A DNA stretch of 64,000 nt from Achromobacter xylosoxidans (GTDB taxonomy: Bacteria > Pseudomonadota > Gammaproteobacteria > Burkholderiales > Burkholderiaceae_B), in NCBI RefSeq assembly GCF_002192695.1, contig NZ_MTLG01000086.1:124001-188000 (forward strand). The letters run 5' to 3'. Positions 15,877 through 25,367 of this stretch are shown piece after piece (position 1 is the stretch's first letter; every line of letters starts with the position of its first letter). The notes under the pieces are model-generated. The model had not been told where the DNA came from. It saw nothing but the letters and a program-made list of their open reading frames with translations, and did not search any database. A program made the translations under genes and the position numbers.

Positions 15877-16989
15877 TTAGGCGGCCTCCCACCGACTGGC
15901 CGAGAACTTTTCCGTCATCATCAGGCCCCCGCGTCCCGTCGCCATCTCGGCGATGACCTCGCCCACCGCCGGCGCGATTTGAAACCCCCCGCCCGAGAAG
16001 CCGAAGGCATGCAGCAGCCGCGGGACCCGCGGGCTGAAGCCGATGACCGGGTTCTTGTCGGCGAAGTAGCCTTCGATGCCAGACCAGCAACGGATCACGC
16101 TGGCGCAAGCCAGAGCGGGCAGGACGGACGGAGCGGCGCGCCCAAGTTCGGCGAGCGCCGCGCGGCCGGGCCGGCTGCGGTCGCCCGGCAGCGCGCTGCC
16201 GTAGCCGCCACCCATGACGATGTTGCCGCGCGCGACCTGGCGGGCATAGAAGCCGCCGCCTTCGACGCCTAGCGACACGCCGATCTGGGGCGTGAGCGGT
16301 TCGGTGACCAGCATGGTCGGATACTTGACCTGCAAGGGGAGGTCGTCGCCGAACCAGCGGGCCACCGCCGCTCCCCAGGCGCCCGCCGCATTGATGACCG
16401 CGGCGGCGCGTATCCGCCGGCCGTCGGCGGCCGTCAACAGGAAATCGCCGCCCCGGGTGTCGGCGTGGGTGATGGCGCAGTGTTCGAGCAGGCTGGCGCC
16501 GGCGCGCGCGGCGGCATGGGCGAATGCGGGCGACACCAGGCGCGGATTGGCCTGGCCGTCTTCCGGACATAGCGAGCCGCCGGCAATGCCCGGACCCAGC
16601 GCGGGAAAGCGGCGGCGCAGCTCGGCGGCGCCGATGATCTCCAGGCCCAGGTCGAAGTCGCTGACCTTGTCGCGGTAGGCACAAAGCTTGTCCAGGTCGG
16701 CCTCGGAGCGCGCCAGCTTCAAGTGGCCGCTGCGCAGGTATTCCGCATCGGTGCCGATGAGTTCCGGCAGGCGCGACCAGATGCCGTGCGCGCGTTGCGC
16801 CAGATAAAGCTGTTCGATCGAGCGGCCCTGCCGGCGCACGCCGCCGAAGTTGACGCCGCTGGCGCGGGCGCCGCTGGCGCCGCCGTCGATCAGCGCCGTG
16901 GCGACGCCCATGCGGCGTAGCGCCAGGGCGGCGCTGGCGCCCACCAGGCCGGCGCCGATGATGGCGACTTCCGTGTGCAGCGGGTTCAT
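15877..16989 (-). CDS. FAD-dependent oxidoreductase, DAO family (catalytic subunit of a trimeric dehydrogenase)
   Basis: 370 residues. N-terminal FAD motif VAIIGAGLVGASAALALRRM (residues 8-27), then GASGARASGVNFGGVRRQGR, and a C-terminal FGFSGGGFQIAPAVGEVIAE. This is the glycine/D-amino-acid oxidase fold. The ATG at 16989 overlaps the upstream gene by ATGA. Together with the next two genes it reproduces the set seen in opine and D-hydroxyproline dehydrogenases: DAO subunit, larger FAD/iron-sulfur subunit and small [2Fe-2S] subunit. Last gene of the operon. Probably oxidises the amine carbon of the compound released or prepared by the other enzymes; substrate unknown. Confidence 0.88.
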   Translation of the reverse strand: MNPLHTEVAIIGAGLVGASAALALRRMGVATALIDGGASGARASGVNFGGVRRQGRSIEQLYLAQRAHGIWSRLPELIGTDAEYLRSGHLKLARSEADLDKLCAYRDKVSDFDLGLEIIGAAELRRRFPALGPGIAGGSLCPEDGQANPRLVSPAFAHAAARAGASLLEHCAITHADTRGGDFLLTAADGRRIRAAAVINAAGAWGAAVARWFGDDLPLQVKYPTMLVTEPLTPQIGVSLGVEGGGFYARQVARGNIVMGGGYGSALPGDRSRPGRAALAELGRAAPSVLPALACASVIRCWSGIEGYFADKNPVIGFSPRVPRLLHAFGFSGGGFQIAPAVGEVIAEMATGRGGLMMTEKFSASRWEAA

Positions 16990-18368
16990 GGTTCCGCCTT
17001 GCCCAGCATGGCCAGGTTCAGGGGTTTTACGGGCGCCTGGCCGCGCAGGCGGCCTATGTCCGCCAAGGCCAGTCCACGGCAGTCGGCCAGCAGTTCGGCC
17101 GCGCCCGCCTGGCACATGCGCCCCTGGCACAGTCCCATGCCGATGCGCGTCAGCGCCTTCAAGCGGTTGAGATCGTTGATGGCGTACTGCGCGGCTGCGG
17201 CACGCAAGGTGCCGGCGCGCACTTCCTCGCAGCGGCAGACCATGACCGAGTCGTCGCAGGCGGCGCTCGCGCCGGGCAGGGGAAAGGCCCGGTCCAGGCC
17301 GCGCCGGAACCTGGCCCATCGGGCCTGGCGGCGGGTCAGCCACCGCACCCTGGCGGCGCTGACCGCGACGCCGCTGTCTGCCAGCATGGCCAGCGCGGCG
17401 CGTTCGCCCGCAAGCTCGGCCAGCACGGCGCCGCCTATGCCCGCGCCGTCGCCGGCCAGGTAGACGCCGGCCGTTGACGCGCGGCCGTCGGAATCGCGGC
17501 GCGGCAGCCAGGCGCGCTGGGCCGCATCGAAGCCAAAGTCGCAGTCCAGCAGGTCGGCCAGCTGCGTTTCGGCGCGCAGACCATGGCCCACCGCCAGCGC
17601 ATCGCAGGCAATGGAGCGAGCCTTGCCGTCCAGGGTCGCGAGCACGCCCTCGACGCGCCCTGCGCCTTGCGCTGCGTCCAGCCGCGCGTCATGGTGCACG
17701 GGCACGCCGTGGGTGCGCAGCCACCCCAGGTAGTACAGGCCCTTGGCCAGCATGGCGGGCTGGCTCAGCAGGGCCGGCGCGGCGCGGGCCTGTGCGCCCA
17801 GGGGCGCGCAATCCAGCACGGCCTGCACCTGGACGCCGGCGCGCGCATATTGGTAGGCGACCAGATAGAGCAGGGGGCCGGTGCCGGCGAACACGATGCG
17901 CGGCCCGAACGCGCAGCCCTGGCTTTTCAGCGCGATCTGCGCGCCGCCCAGCGAGTAGACGCCGGGCAGGGTCCAGCCCGGGAAGGGCAGCACGCGGTCG
18001 GTGGCGCCGGTGGCGAGCAGCAGGCGGGAGTAGGGCAGGGTTTCCAGCTCGCCGTCGCGGACCAGGTCCAGGCTGCCCGGCGCGGCGTTCCATACCGCGG
18101 TTGCGGCGCGGTAGTCGGCGCGGGCGGCCAGGTCCGCGCCTGCCGCGTGTATGGCTTGCGCGCGCTTCCATTCGAAACCATAGCGCTGGCGCGCAGTGCC
18201 GCGCTGTGTTGCGCCCTGGCGATAGATCTGGCCGCCGGGCAAGGCGGCTTCGTCCACGATCACCGGACGCACGCCGTGGCGCAGCAGCGTCTGCGCGGCG
18301 CGCACCCCTGCGGGGCCGGCGCCCACCACCACCATGCGCGACGCGCTCTCGGCGCCGGGCGGATTCAT
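16986..18368 (-). CDS. NAD(P)/FAD-dependent oxidoreductase with C-terminal BFD-like [2Fe-2S] domain
   Basis: 460 residues from ATG 18368, which overlaps the upstream stop by ATGA; an ATG two codons earlier (18374) is possible. N-terminal MVVVGAGPAGVRAAQTLLRH and a second nucleotide site (RIVFAGTGPLLYLVAYQYAR) mark a pyridine-nucleotide-disulfide-type flavoprotein. The C-terminus has VMVCRCEEVRAGTL, then GLCQGRMCQAG, the four-cysteine site of the BFD-like domain. This is the alpha-type subunit of opine oxidase, HcnB-like and D-hydroxyproline dehydrogenases, which couples the DAO subunit to the electron chain. Confidence 0.9.
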   Translation of the reverse strand: MNPPGAESASRMVVVGAGPAGVRAAQTLLRHGVRPVIVDEAALPGGQIYRQGATQRGTARQRYGFEWKRAQAIHAAGADLAARADYRAATAVWNAAPGSLDLVRDGELETLPYSRLLLATGATDRVLPFPGWTLPGVYSLGGAQIALKSQGCAFGPRIVFAGTGPLLYLVAYQYARAGVQVQAVLDCAPLGAQARAAPALLSQPAMLAKGLYYLGWLRTHGVPVHHDARLDAAQGAGRVEGVLATLDGKARSIACDALAVGHGLRAETQLADLLDCDFGFDAAQRAWLPRRDSDGRASTAGVYLAGDGAGIGGAVLAELAGERAALAMLADSGVAVSAARVRWLTRRQARWARFRRGLDRAFPLPGASAACDDSVMVCRCEEVRAGTLRAAAAQYAINDLNRLKALTRIGMGLCQGRMCQAGAAELLADCRGLALADIGRLRGQAPVKPLNLAMLGKAEP

Positions 18369-18667
18369 TTGCATGCGAGTTCTCCGGGCTGGGCGCTGAC
18401 CAGCTCCATGCCGTCTTCGGCCTGGGTGGAACAGGCGCGCAGGCGCGCGCCGTCCGCGGTCTGCACCCAGCAATCCTGGCAGGCGCCCATCAGGCAGAAG
18501 CCGGCGCGCGGCGCGCCTTCGCCCAAGGTGACGCGCAGTTGCTGCGCGGCCAGCAGCAGCGCCGTCAGCACGGTGTCGCCTTCGTGGGCCAGCAGCGGCA
18601 GGCCGTTCCAGGTCAGGCGCAGCCGCGCGGAGGCGGGCGCCGACACGCGGCGCAGCAGCGGTTTCAT
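18365..18667 (-). CDS. Small [2Fe-2S] ferredoxin-like subunit of the dehydrogenase
   Basis: 100 residues. Cysteines at 58, 63, 66 and 79 (FCLMGACQDCWVQT...RAC) form a plant-type [2Fe-2S] site, and the N-terminal half is the ubiquitin-like ferredoxin beta-sheet. This matches the gamma subunit (OoxC/HcnA-like) that accompanies the two flavoproteins encoded next. ATGA overlaps on both sides with the ThDP enzyme and the FAD subunit show strict translational coupling. Confidence 0.9.
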   Translation of the reverse strand: MKPLLRRVSAPASARLRLTWNGLPLLAHEGDTVLTALLLAAQQLRVTLGEGAPRAGFCLMGACQDCWVQTADGARLRACSTQAEDGMELVSAQPGELACK

Positions 18668-20349
18668 GCGGCGGTCTCCGCAAGGCGCAGTTGCGACAGG
18701 GTACGGTCCGGCAGGATGATGTCCGCGTCGTAGCGCAGCTCCACGATGGCCGGCATGCGATGCTCCCGGGCATGCGCCAGCGCCGCGTCGTAGGCCGGCG
18801 CGAAATCCTCCGTGCGTTCGACCGCGGCGCCGTAGCCGCCGTAGCTTCGCGCCAGCGCCGCGAAATCGGGGTTGACCAGCTCCGTCGCCAGGGCGCGTCC
18901 AGGATAGGCGCGTTCCTGATGCAGGCGGATGGTGCCGAACAGGCCGTTGTTGAAGACCAGCACCACGATGCCCAGCCGGTACTGGGCCGCGGTGGCCAGT
19001 TCCTGCATGGTCATCTGGAAACAACCGTCGCCGGCGAAGCAGACCACGGCCGCATCGCGGTCGCGCAGCTTGGCTGCGATGGCCGCGGGCAGGCCGTAGC
19101 CCATGGCGCCGACGGCGGGCGCGAGCTGGCTGCCTGGTCCTTTGAAAGCGATATGCCGGTGAGCGTAGAGCGCATAGTTGCCCGCGCCGACGGTGACGCA
19201 CGAGCGCCGGGGCAAGGTGGCTGCGACGTGGCGCGCCGCCGCGTTCAGGTCCAGCGGGCCGGGCGTGGGCGCCAGCGCAGGCGCCACCTCCACTGCATCA
19301 GCGCCGCGGCGGCGAGGCTGCCAGCCCGGCGTCGGCGAGAGGCTGGCAGCGGCCTGCGCAAAGCCGGCGACGCTGGCGACCATGCCCAGCGCCGGGGTGC
19401 ACAGTCGCCCGATCTCGTTGGCGTCCGGGTGGATGTGGACCAGGGTCTGGCGCGGCGAGGGCGAGGCCAGCCATTCGTAGTTGATGGTCGTCGGCTCGCA
19501 CAGGCGGGTGCCCAGCGCGATCACCAGATCGCTGTCCAGCACGGCGCGTTTCTGGTGCGCAGGCATGCTGGCGCTGACCTGGCCCACGAAATTGGGATGG
19601 TCGTTGTCGAACAGCTCCAGGCGGCGCCAGGCGGTGGCCACGGGCAGGTCGAAGCGCAGCGCGAAGTCGCGCACGGCTTCGCGCGCGGCGGCCGGCCAGC
19701 GCGAGCCGCCCAGCAGCAGCAAGGGCCGCTGCGCCGTTTCCAGTAGTTCTCGCAGGCGCAGCATGTCGGCGTCGGCCGGGCGGGCGCAGGGTGGCTGCGG
19801 CGCAGCGGCCAAGGCCACCTCGGCGACGCTGGACAGCATGTCTTCGGGCAGGGAAAGAACCACGGGCCCTGGCCGCCCGCCCGTGGCGATGGCCCAGGCG
19901 CGCGCCAGGTATTCGGGGATGCGGTCGGCCCGCTCGATCTGCGCGACCCATTTCGCCAGCGGCGCGTACATGGCGCGGTAGTCCACTTCCTGGAAGCACT
20001 GGCGGTCGGAGGTGTCGCCGCCGACCTGGCCGATGAACAGGATCATGGGCGTGGAGTCTTCCCTGGCCGTGTGCACGCCGATCGCCGCGTTGGTCGCGCC
20101 CGGACCGCGCGAGACGAAGCAGATGCCGGGCTGGCCGGTCAGCTTGCCGTGCGCCTCGGCCATGTAGGCGGCGCCGCCTTCCTGGCGGCAGACCACCGCT
20201 TCGATCGTGTCGCGCCTGGCGTAGAGCGCGTCGATGCAGGGCAGGAAGCTCTCGCCTGGCACCATGAAGACGCGTTCGACGCCATAGACCTGCAACTGCG
20301 CGACCAGCAATTCACCGCCGCTGCACGGCCCTGGGGCGGGCGCGCTCAT
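18664..20349 (-). CDS. Thiamine-diphosphate-dependent enzyme (acetolactate synthase-like)
   Basis: 561 residues with the three-domain layout of ThDP decarboxylases and synthases. The N-terminal domain has the catalytic glutamate in VVCRQEGGAAYMAEAHG, followed by FVSRGPGATNAAIGVH. The C-terminal ThDP/Mg site reads FAGDGCFQMTMQELATA, then VFNNGLFG. It is embedded in the hydantoinase/dehydrogenase operon with ATGA overlaps at both ends, so it likely acts on a 2-oxo acid or activated aldehyde formed in the same pathway and not in branched-chain amino-acid synthesis. No regulatory small subunit gene is present. Confidence 0.88.
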   Translation of the reverse strand: MSAPAPGPCSGGELLVAQLQVYGVERVFMVPGESFLPCIDALYARRDTIEAVVCRQEGGAAYMAEAHGKLTGQPGICFVSRGPGATNAAIGVHTAREDSTPMILFIGQVGGDTSDRQCFQEVDYRAMYAPLAKWVAQIERADRIPEYLARAWAIATGGRPGPVVLSLPEDMLSSVAEVALAAAPQPPCARPADADMLRLRELLETAQRPLLLLGGSRWPAAAREAVRDFALRFDLPVATAWRRLELFDNDHPNFVGQVSASMPAHQKRAVLDSDLVIALGTRLCEPTTINYEWLASPSPRQTLVHIHPDANEIGRLCTPALGMVASVAGFAQAAASLSPTPGWQPRRRGADAVEVAPALAPTPGPLDLNAAARHVAATLPRRSCVTVGAGNYALYAHRHIAFKGPGSQLAPAVGAMGYGLPAAIAAKLRDRDAAVVCFAGDGCFQMTMQELATAAQYRLGIVVLVFNNGLFGTIRLHQERAYPGRALATELVNPDFAALARSYGGYGAAVERTEDFAPAYDAALAHAREHRMPAIVELRYDADIILPDRTLSQLRLAETAA

Positions 20350-22082
20350 GCCGCATCTCCTTGCAGTGCGCGCGCCACGCGCTCCGCCCCGTAATCGCGT
20401 TCGGCCGCGGCCCGGCTGACCTTGCCGCCCAGCACATCGTTGCGGATGGCGGCCGCGCCACGCTCAGCGGGCGCGCCATAGCCGCCGCCGCCGGGCGTCT
20501 CCAGGCGCACGGACTGGCCGCTGGCCAAGAGGTGGCCGGCAATCTTGTTGGGCAGCCGCTGCTCGTCCGGGCGGCCCGGATTCTGCACCACGCGCGAGGT
20601 GCCTCCCGTCAATCCGCCGTTCAGGCCGGCGGCGCCGAACAGCGCGGCGTCGCAGCGTATGGTGCAGATCAGCTGGTCGTGCAGCGAGCGGATCTGGCGC
20701 GCGATGCCCATGCCGCCGCGGTGGCGGCCCGCGCCGCCGCTGTCGTTGACCAGCGCGTACTCTTCGACCAACAGCGGGTATTCGATCTCCAGCGCTTCCG
20801 CGGGCAGATTGGAGGTATTGGTCACGTGCACCTGGATGCCGTCCATACCGTCGCCCTGCGCCCGTCCGCCCGCGCCGCCGCCCAGCGTTTCCAGGTAGAC
20901 GAAGGTGCCCTTGCCGTCCTGCATGGGCACGGAGAACAGCATGGAGGGCATGACGTCGTTGCACGAGGCCATGGCGCGGTCGGGCGGCAGCAGCTGGCCC
21001 AGCGCGCCGATGACGGTGCCGGCCACCCGTTGCGCGGTGGTGACGCGCGCGCCCACCGCCGCCGGAAAGCGCGGGTTGGTGATGGTGCCTTCGGGCGCGG
21101 TGATGGTGATGGGCTGGAACAGGCCGTTGTTGGGCATGAGTTCCGGGTCGAGCATGGCCTTCACGGCGAAGTAGACGCTGGCGTTCAGGGCGCTGGCGGG
21201 CAGGTTGAAGGCGCCGCGCGCCTGCTTGCTGGTGCCGGTGAAATCGACATGGAGCTGGCCGTCGCGCGCCTGCACGTTGGCCTGGATGGTGACCGGGTCG
21301 CCGCCCATGCCGTCGTCGTCCATGCGCTCCGTAAAGGTATAGGTGCCGGCGGGCAGCTGTGCGATGCGGTTGCGTAGGCGCCGTTCCGTGTACAGCATGA
21401 TGCTGTCGATGGCGGACAGCACGGTCTCCAGGCCGGACTGCTGCACCAGTTCCAGCATCAGCCTGGCGCCCTTGTCGTTGGTGGCGATCTGGGCGCGGAT
21501 GTCGTGCATGCGGTTGTCCGGTTCGCGCGTGTTGTGCGCGATCATCTCCAGCAGGTCCATGTCCAGCTCGCCTTCGCGCACGATGCGCATGGCCGGCAGC
21601 CGGATGCCTTCCTCCCACACCGTCTTCAGGTGGTGCGAGGTCGAACCCGGAACGGCGCCGCCCACGTCGGTGTGGTGGCCGATGTTGGCCGCGAAGAAGC
21701 GCAGCACGCCTTCATGGAAGATGGGGGTGATGACGGTGATGTCGGGCGCGTGCGTGCCGCCCGCGAGGTAGGCGTCGTTGCACAGGAAGGCGTCGCCCTG
21801 GCGCACGCCGGCCGCGCCGTAGCGCCGCAGCACGGCGTCTATGCCGCCGGACAGCGATCCCAGGTGCACCGGCACGTGGGCCGCCTGCGCCACCAGGCGG
21901 CCGGCGGCGTCGAACAGCGCCACGGAGCAATCCTTGCGCTCCTTGATGTTGGTGGAAAAGGACGAGCGGATCAGCGTATTGCCCATTTCCTCGGTGATGG
22001 ACAGCAGGCGGTTGCTGAAGACCTCCATTTCAATGGGGTCGAAGGTGTCCGTGCCAGCGGCGGAAGTCGAACGGTTGGTCAT
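20346..22082 (-). CDS. hyuB: Hydantoinase B / oxoprolinase-type subunit
   Basis: 578 residues, ATG 22082 (FDPIEMEVFSNRLLSITEEM follows the N-terminus). It shows the HyuB landmarks NTLIRSSFSTNIKERKDCSV, AGGTHAPDITVITPIF and ANIGHHTDVGGAVPGS. With HyuA it forms an ATP-dependent hydrolase of five-membered cyclic amides (N-methylhydantoin, 5-oxoproline) or, in relatives, an acetone/acetophenone carboxylase. The gene follows hyuA after 10 bases and overlaps the ThDP gene by ATGA. Presence of the trimeric amine dehydrogenase favours a cyclic amide as the operon substrate. Confidence 0.92.
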   Translation of the reverse strand: MTNRSTSAAGTDTFDPIEMEVFSNRLLSITEEMGNTLIRSSFSTNIKERKDCSVALFDAAGRLVAQAAHVPVHLGSLSGGIDAVLRRYGAAGVRQGDAFLCNDAYLAGGTHAPDITVITPIFHEGVLRFFAANIGHHTDVGGAVPGSTSHHLKTVWEEGIRLPAMRIVREGELDMDLLEMIAHNTREPDNRMHDIRAQIATNDKGARLMLELVQQSGLETVLSAIDSIMLYTERRLRNRIAQLPAGTYTFTERMDDDGMGGDPVTIQANVQARDGQLHVDFTGTSKQARGAFNLPASALNASVYFAVKAMLDPELMPNNGLFQPITITAPEGTITNPRFPAAVGARVTTAQRVAGTVIGALGQLLPPDRAMASCNDVMPSMLFSVPMQDGKGTFVYLETLGGGAGGRAQGDGMDGIQVHVTNTSNLPAEALEIEYPLLVEEYALVNDSGGAGRHRGGMGIARQIRSLHDQLICTIRCDAALFGAAGLNGGLTGGTSRVVQNPGRPDEQRLPNKIAGHLLASGQSVRLETPGGGGYGAPAERGAAAIRNDVLGGKVSRAAAERDYGAERVARALQGDAA

Positions 22083-22092
22083 GGCGTGCGCC

Positions 22093-24168
22093 TTAGCTGT
22101 TGAGGTTGACGACGAGGTTGCCGTATTCGTCGGCGCGCGCCTGCTGGCCCGGCAGCACGACGGTGGTCGAACTCATTTCCTCGATCACGGCTGGCCCTTC
22201 GATGGCGGTTCCCACCGGCAGCAGGGCGCGGCGCAGGATGGGCGTATCCACCCAGCCGGTTCCCTCGAAGTACACATTGCGGCGTTCCTTGAGGGCGCCG
22301 GCCAGGCTGGCGCCGCCCGCTACCCGGGCCAGCGGCGCGCGCGGCACCAGGCCGGTGGCGCGCACGCGGCAATTGACGATCTCCACCGGACGGCCGGCGG
22401 CGTCATAGCCATATTCGCGCACGTGCGCCGCGCTGAATGCCGCGACGAATTCGTCCAGCGGCATCAGTTGCATGCCATCCAGCGGTACGGCGATCTCGAA
22501 GTTCTGGCCCTGGTAGCGGGCGTCGATCACGGCGGCAAGGCGTTGTTCAGACTCCTTCACGCCTTCGCTGGACAGCCAGGCCCGCGCCTTGCCGGCTAGG
22601 GCTTGCAGCGCCTGCTGCACGGCGGTCCAGCCGCCGGCGGTGGCGTGCGCCATCAGCGTCTGCACGAAGTCCATGGAGATGTCGGACAGCAGGATGCCGC
22701 GCGCGCACATGGTGCCGGGTTCCTGCGGAATCAGCAGGGTGCCGATGCCGCAGTCTCGCGCCAGCTCGGCGGCGTGCAGGCCGCCGGCGCCGCCGAAGGC
22801 GCAGAGCGCGAACTTGCGGATGTCATGCCCCCGTTCGGTGGAGACCGCGCGCACCGCGCGCGCCATGTTGGAGTTGGCGATGCGCAGGATGCCGTAGGCC
22901 GCTTCCTCGATGCTCAACCCCAGCGGGCGGGCGATCTGCGCTTCCAGCGCCTCGCGCGCCTGGCGGGCATGGACGGCCATGCGGCCTTCCAGTAGCGCGA
23001 CCGGATTCAGGCGGCCCAGCACGACGTGGGCATCGGTGATGGTCACGACCTGGCCGCCGCGGTTGTAGGCGATGGGGCCGGGCACCGCGCCCGCGCTCTG
23101 CGGGCCGACCTTCAGCGCGCCCGCATCGTCGATGCGCGCGATGCTGCCGCCGCCCGCGCCGATGACGTGCACGTCCACCATCTGGGTCTTGACGGGATAG
23201 TCGGCCACCAGGCGGCTGGAGGTGAACAGCGGCCGCAGCTCGGCCACCAGCGACACGTCGGTGCTGGTGCCGCCCACGTCGAAGGTGATCAGATTGGGCA
23301 GGCCTGCCACGCGGCCCAGTTCGGTGGCGCCGATCACGCCGGCGGCGGGGCCGGACACGCAGGTGCGCACGGGCGCCGTCAGCACCGATTCCACCGACAT
23401 CAGGCCGCCGTTGGAATGCACCGTGGTCGGCTCGGCCGCCACGCCCATGGCGCGCACCGAACTCACCAGGTTGCGCATATAGCCCGCCATGCGCGGGCCG
23501 ACATAGGCATTGAGCGCGGTGGTGGACATGCGTTCGTACTCGCGGAACTCCGGCAGGATCTCGCTGGACACGCTCAGGTAAACGCCCGGCAGGTGTTCGG
23601 CCAGGATGTCGCGGGTGCGGCGTTCGTGCGCATCGTTGCGGTAGCTGTGCATGAAGCAGATGGCGACGGACTCGACTCGGGCCGCGGCCAGCTCGCGCGC
23701 CACCGCCACCACTTCGTCCTCGTCCAGCGCCTGCAGCACGGCACCGTCGGCGCCGATGCGCTCGGTCACTTCGAAGCGCCACTCGCGCGGCGCCAGGGGC
23801 TGCGGCTTGGTCACGTTGTAGTCGTAGAGATGGGGGCGTGTCTGGCGGCCGATTTCCAGCACGTCGCGAAAGCCGCGCGTGGTGACCAGCGCGCAGCGCG
23901 AACCCCTGCGTTCGATCACCATGTTGGTGGCCACGGTGGTGCCGTGGCCCACGTGCGCCAGCTCGGAGCCGGCGATCTCGTGTTCGCGGATCAGGTGGGC
24001 CAGGCCTGTCTGGATGGCCTCGGACGGATCGTGCGGCGTCGAAGGCACCTTGAAGTAGTGCAGTTCACCGGTGTGCTCGGCGAGCAGGGTGAAATCGGTG
24101 AACGTGCCGCCTACGTCGAAGCCGACGCGAAAACGGCGGGCGCCCGGGGCGGATGCGGTCTGGGTCAC
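22093..24168 (-). CDS. hyuA: Hydantoinase A / oxoprolinase-type subunit
   Basis: 691 residues from a GTG at 24168, chosen because GGAG lies at good spacing just before it; an upstream TTG (24195) is less likely. The actin-like ATPase fold begins RFRVGFDVGGTFTDFTLLAE. Further landmarks are LAHVGHGTTVATNMVIERRG, PVRTCVSGPAAGVIGATELG and LITFDVGGTSTDVSLV. It hydrolyses ATP to activate the cyclic amide that HyuB opens. First gene of the six-gene leftward operon; two adjacent palindromes lie upstream at 24246-24278. Confidence 0.92.
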   Translation of the reverse strand: MTQTASAPGARRFRVGFDVGGTFTDFTLLAEHTGELHYFKVPSTPHDPSEAIQTGLAHLIREHEIAGSELAHVGHGTTVATNMVIERRGSRCALVTTRGFRDVLEIGRQTRPHLYDYNVTKPQPLAPREWRFEVTERIGADGAVLQALDEDEVVAVARELAAARVESVAICFMHSYRNDAHERRTRDILAEHLPGVYLSVSSEILPEFREYERMSTTALNAYVGPRMAGYMRNLVSSVRAMGVAAEPTTVHSNGGLMSVESVLTAPVRTCVSGPAAGVIGATELGRVAGLPNLITFDVGGTSTDVSLVAELRPLFTSSRLVADYPVKTQMVDVHVIGAGGGSIARIDDAGALKVGPQSAGAVPGPIAYNRGGQVVTITDAHVVLGRLNPVALLEGRMAVHARQAREALEAQIARPLGLSIEEAAYGILRIANSNMARAVRAVSTERGHDIRKFALCAFGGAGGLHAAELARDCGIGTLLIPQEPGTMCARGILLSDISMDFVQTLMAHATAGGWTAVQQALQALAGKARAWLSSEGVKESEQRLAAVIDARYQGQNFEIAVPLDGMQLMPLDEFVAAFSAAHVREYGYDAAGRPVEIVNCRVRATGLVPRAPLARVAGGASLAGALKERRNVYFEGTGWVDTPILRRALLPVGTAIEGPAVIEEMSSTTVVLPGQQARADEYGNLVVNLNS

Positions 24169-24245
24169 GCTGGTCTCCAGGATGCTGGCGCGCAAGGCGC
24201 CGGGAGTGGGATGACCAGAATGCTATTGACGCACCATCATTCGGT

Positions 24246-24278
24246 CCAATCAAAGATTGGTATCAGTGATTATCACTG
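24246..24278. promoter_or_regulatory. Two adjacent palindromes upstream of the hydantoinase operon
   Basis: CCAATC-AAA-GATTGG (24246-24260) and CAGTGAT-T-ATCACTG (24264-24278), both perfect inverted repeats three bases apart, in the A+T-rich gap between hyuA and the LysR gene. The placement, with a regulator gene of LysR type next door, makes them candidate activator and recall sites. Confidence 0.55.
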
Positions 24279-24292
24279 TAGTGAATGAAGCG

Positions 24293-25237
24293 CTAGTACG
24301 GATGCGACTCCGCCGGCGGAGCCTGGTCGAACACCATGCCCTGGGCCTGGCAAACCTTCAGGATCTCCTCGCGCAGCCAGCGATGCGCCGGGATGTTGTC
24401 CGAACGTTCGTGCCAGATCAGGTTGACGGTGCGCTGGGCGAAGGGAAAGGGCGCCTCGACCGCTTCCAGCAGATGGCTGTAGGGACTGTTGCGCACGGTG
24501 TTCATGGGCACCACGCAGATCAGGTCGGTCTCGGCCAGCAGGCGCGGGGCCAGCGCGAACTGGTTGATGGTGAGCACCACGTTGCGCTTGTAGCCGTGGG
24601 GCGCGAGTTCATGGTCGATCAAGGTGGGCGTGCCCAGCAGGCTGACCATCAGGTGCCGAGCGCGCAGGAAGCTGTCCAGCGTGAAGCGCGGCTGCGCCAG
24701 CAGCGGGTGCCCCTTGCGCATGGCGCAGACATAGGTCAGCGTTTCCAGGGGCAGGGTGCGCAGCGACGAGCCGAAGTTCGAATACACGCCGGCCGCCATG
24801 TCGACTTCGCCTTTCTCCAGCAGCACGCCAGCATTGTCCAGCGAGTAGGGGTGCAGGTGGATGCGGACGTTGGGCGCCACCGTCTGCTGCTCCACGAACA
24901 GCGGCCGGATGACCTGGTCCGCCACATAGTCGGACATGGCCATGCGGAACACGGCCTCGGAGCGCGCCGGGTCGAAATCGTTGCGCTCCAGGGTGTCCGC
25001 GATGCGGGCCAGCGCGTCGCGGATCGGCGGCCACAGGAGTTCGGCGCGCTGCGTGGGCAGCACGCCGCCCTGGATCTTCACGAACAGCGGGTCCTTCAGG
25101 GTCAGGCGCAGCCGGTTGATGGCATTGCTGACCGCGGGCTGTGTCATGTGCAGCGCCGAGGCCGCGCGCGTGACGTTGCGTTCGGTCATGACCGCATCGA
25201 AGATGCGCAGCAGGTTCAGGTCCATCGAGGTCAGCAT
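24293..25237 (-). CDS. LysR-family transcriptional regulator (NodD/PcpR-like branch)
   Basis: 314 residues. The helix-turn-helix is at about residues 20-45 (NVTRAASALHMTQPAVSNAI) and is followed by RLRLTLKDPLFVKIQGGVLP. The effector domain contains FRMAMSDYVADQVIRPL and LDNAGVLLEKGEVDMAAGVY. ATG 25237 and ATG 25225 (MDLNLLRIF) are both possible starts. It lies between the leftward hydantoinase operon and the rightward TctC gene and probably controls both. A TATCA-N7-TGATA palindrome (25254-25270) lies in its own upstream region, shared with the TctC promoter. Confidence 0.9.
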   Translation of the reverse strand: MLTSMDLNLLRIFDAVMTERNVTRAASALHMTQPAVSNAINRLRLTLKDPLFVKIQGGVLPTQRAELLWPPIRDALARIADTLERNDFDPARSEAVFRMAMSDYVADQVIRPLFVEQQTVAPNVRIHLHPYSLDNAGVLLEKGEVDMAAGVYSNFGSSLRTLPLETLTYVCAMRKGHPLLAQPRFTLDSFLRARHLMVSLLGTPTLIDHELAPHGYKRNVVLTINQFALAPRLLAETDLICVVPMNTVRNSPYSHLLEAVEAPFPFAQRTVNLIWHERSDNIPAHRWLREEILKVCQAQGMVFDQAPPAESHPY

Positions 25238-25253
25238 CGCAGTCTCGGATCAT

Positions 25254-25270
25254 TATCAATGTTGGTGATA
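25254..25270. promoter_or_regulatory. Palindrome in the LysR/tctC divergent promoter region
   Basis: TATCA-ATGTTGG-TGATA in the 130-base gap between the LysR start and the TctC start. It shares its TATCA and TGAT half-site letters with the palindrome at 24264-24278, so it may be bound by the same regulator. Confidence 0.4.
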
Positions 25271-25367
25271 GAGATCTATTTTAATTGTTGATTAGCCATA
25301 TAACGCAGGACCGCTTAATCTTCCCCCGGTGCAAGCGCAGTCGATACACCACGAGGGGAAATCATTG

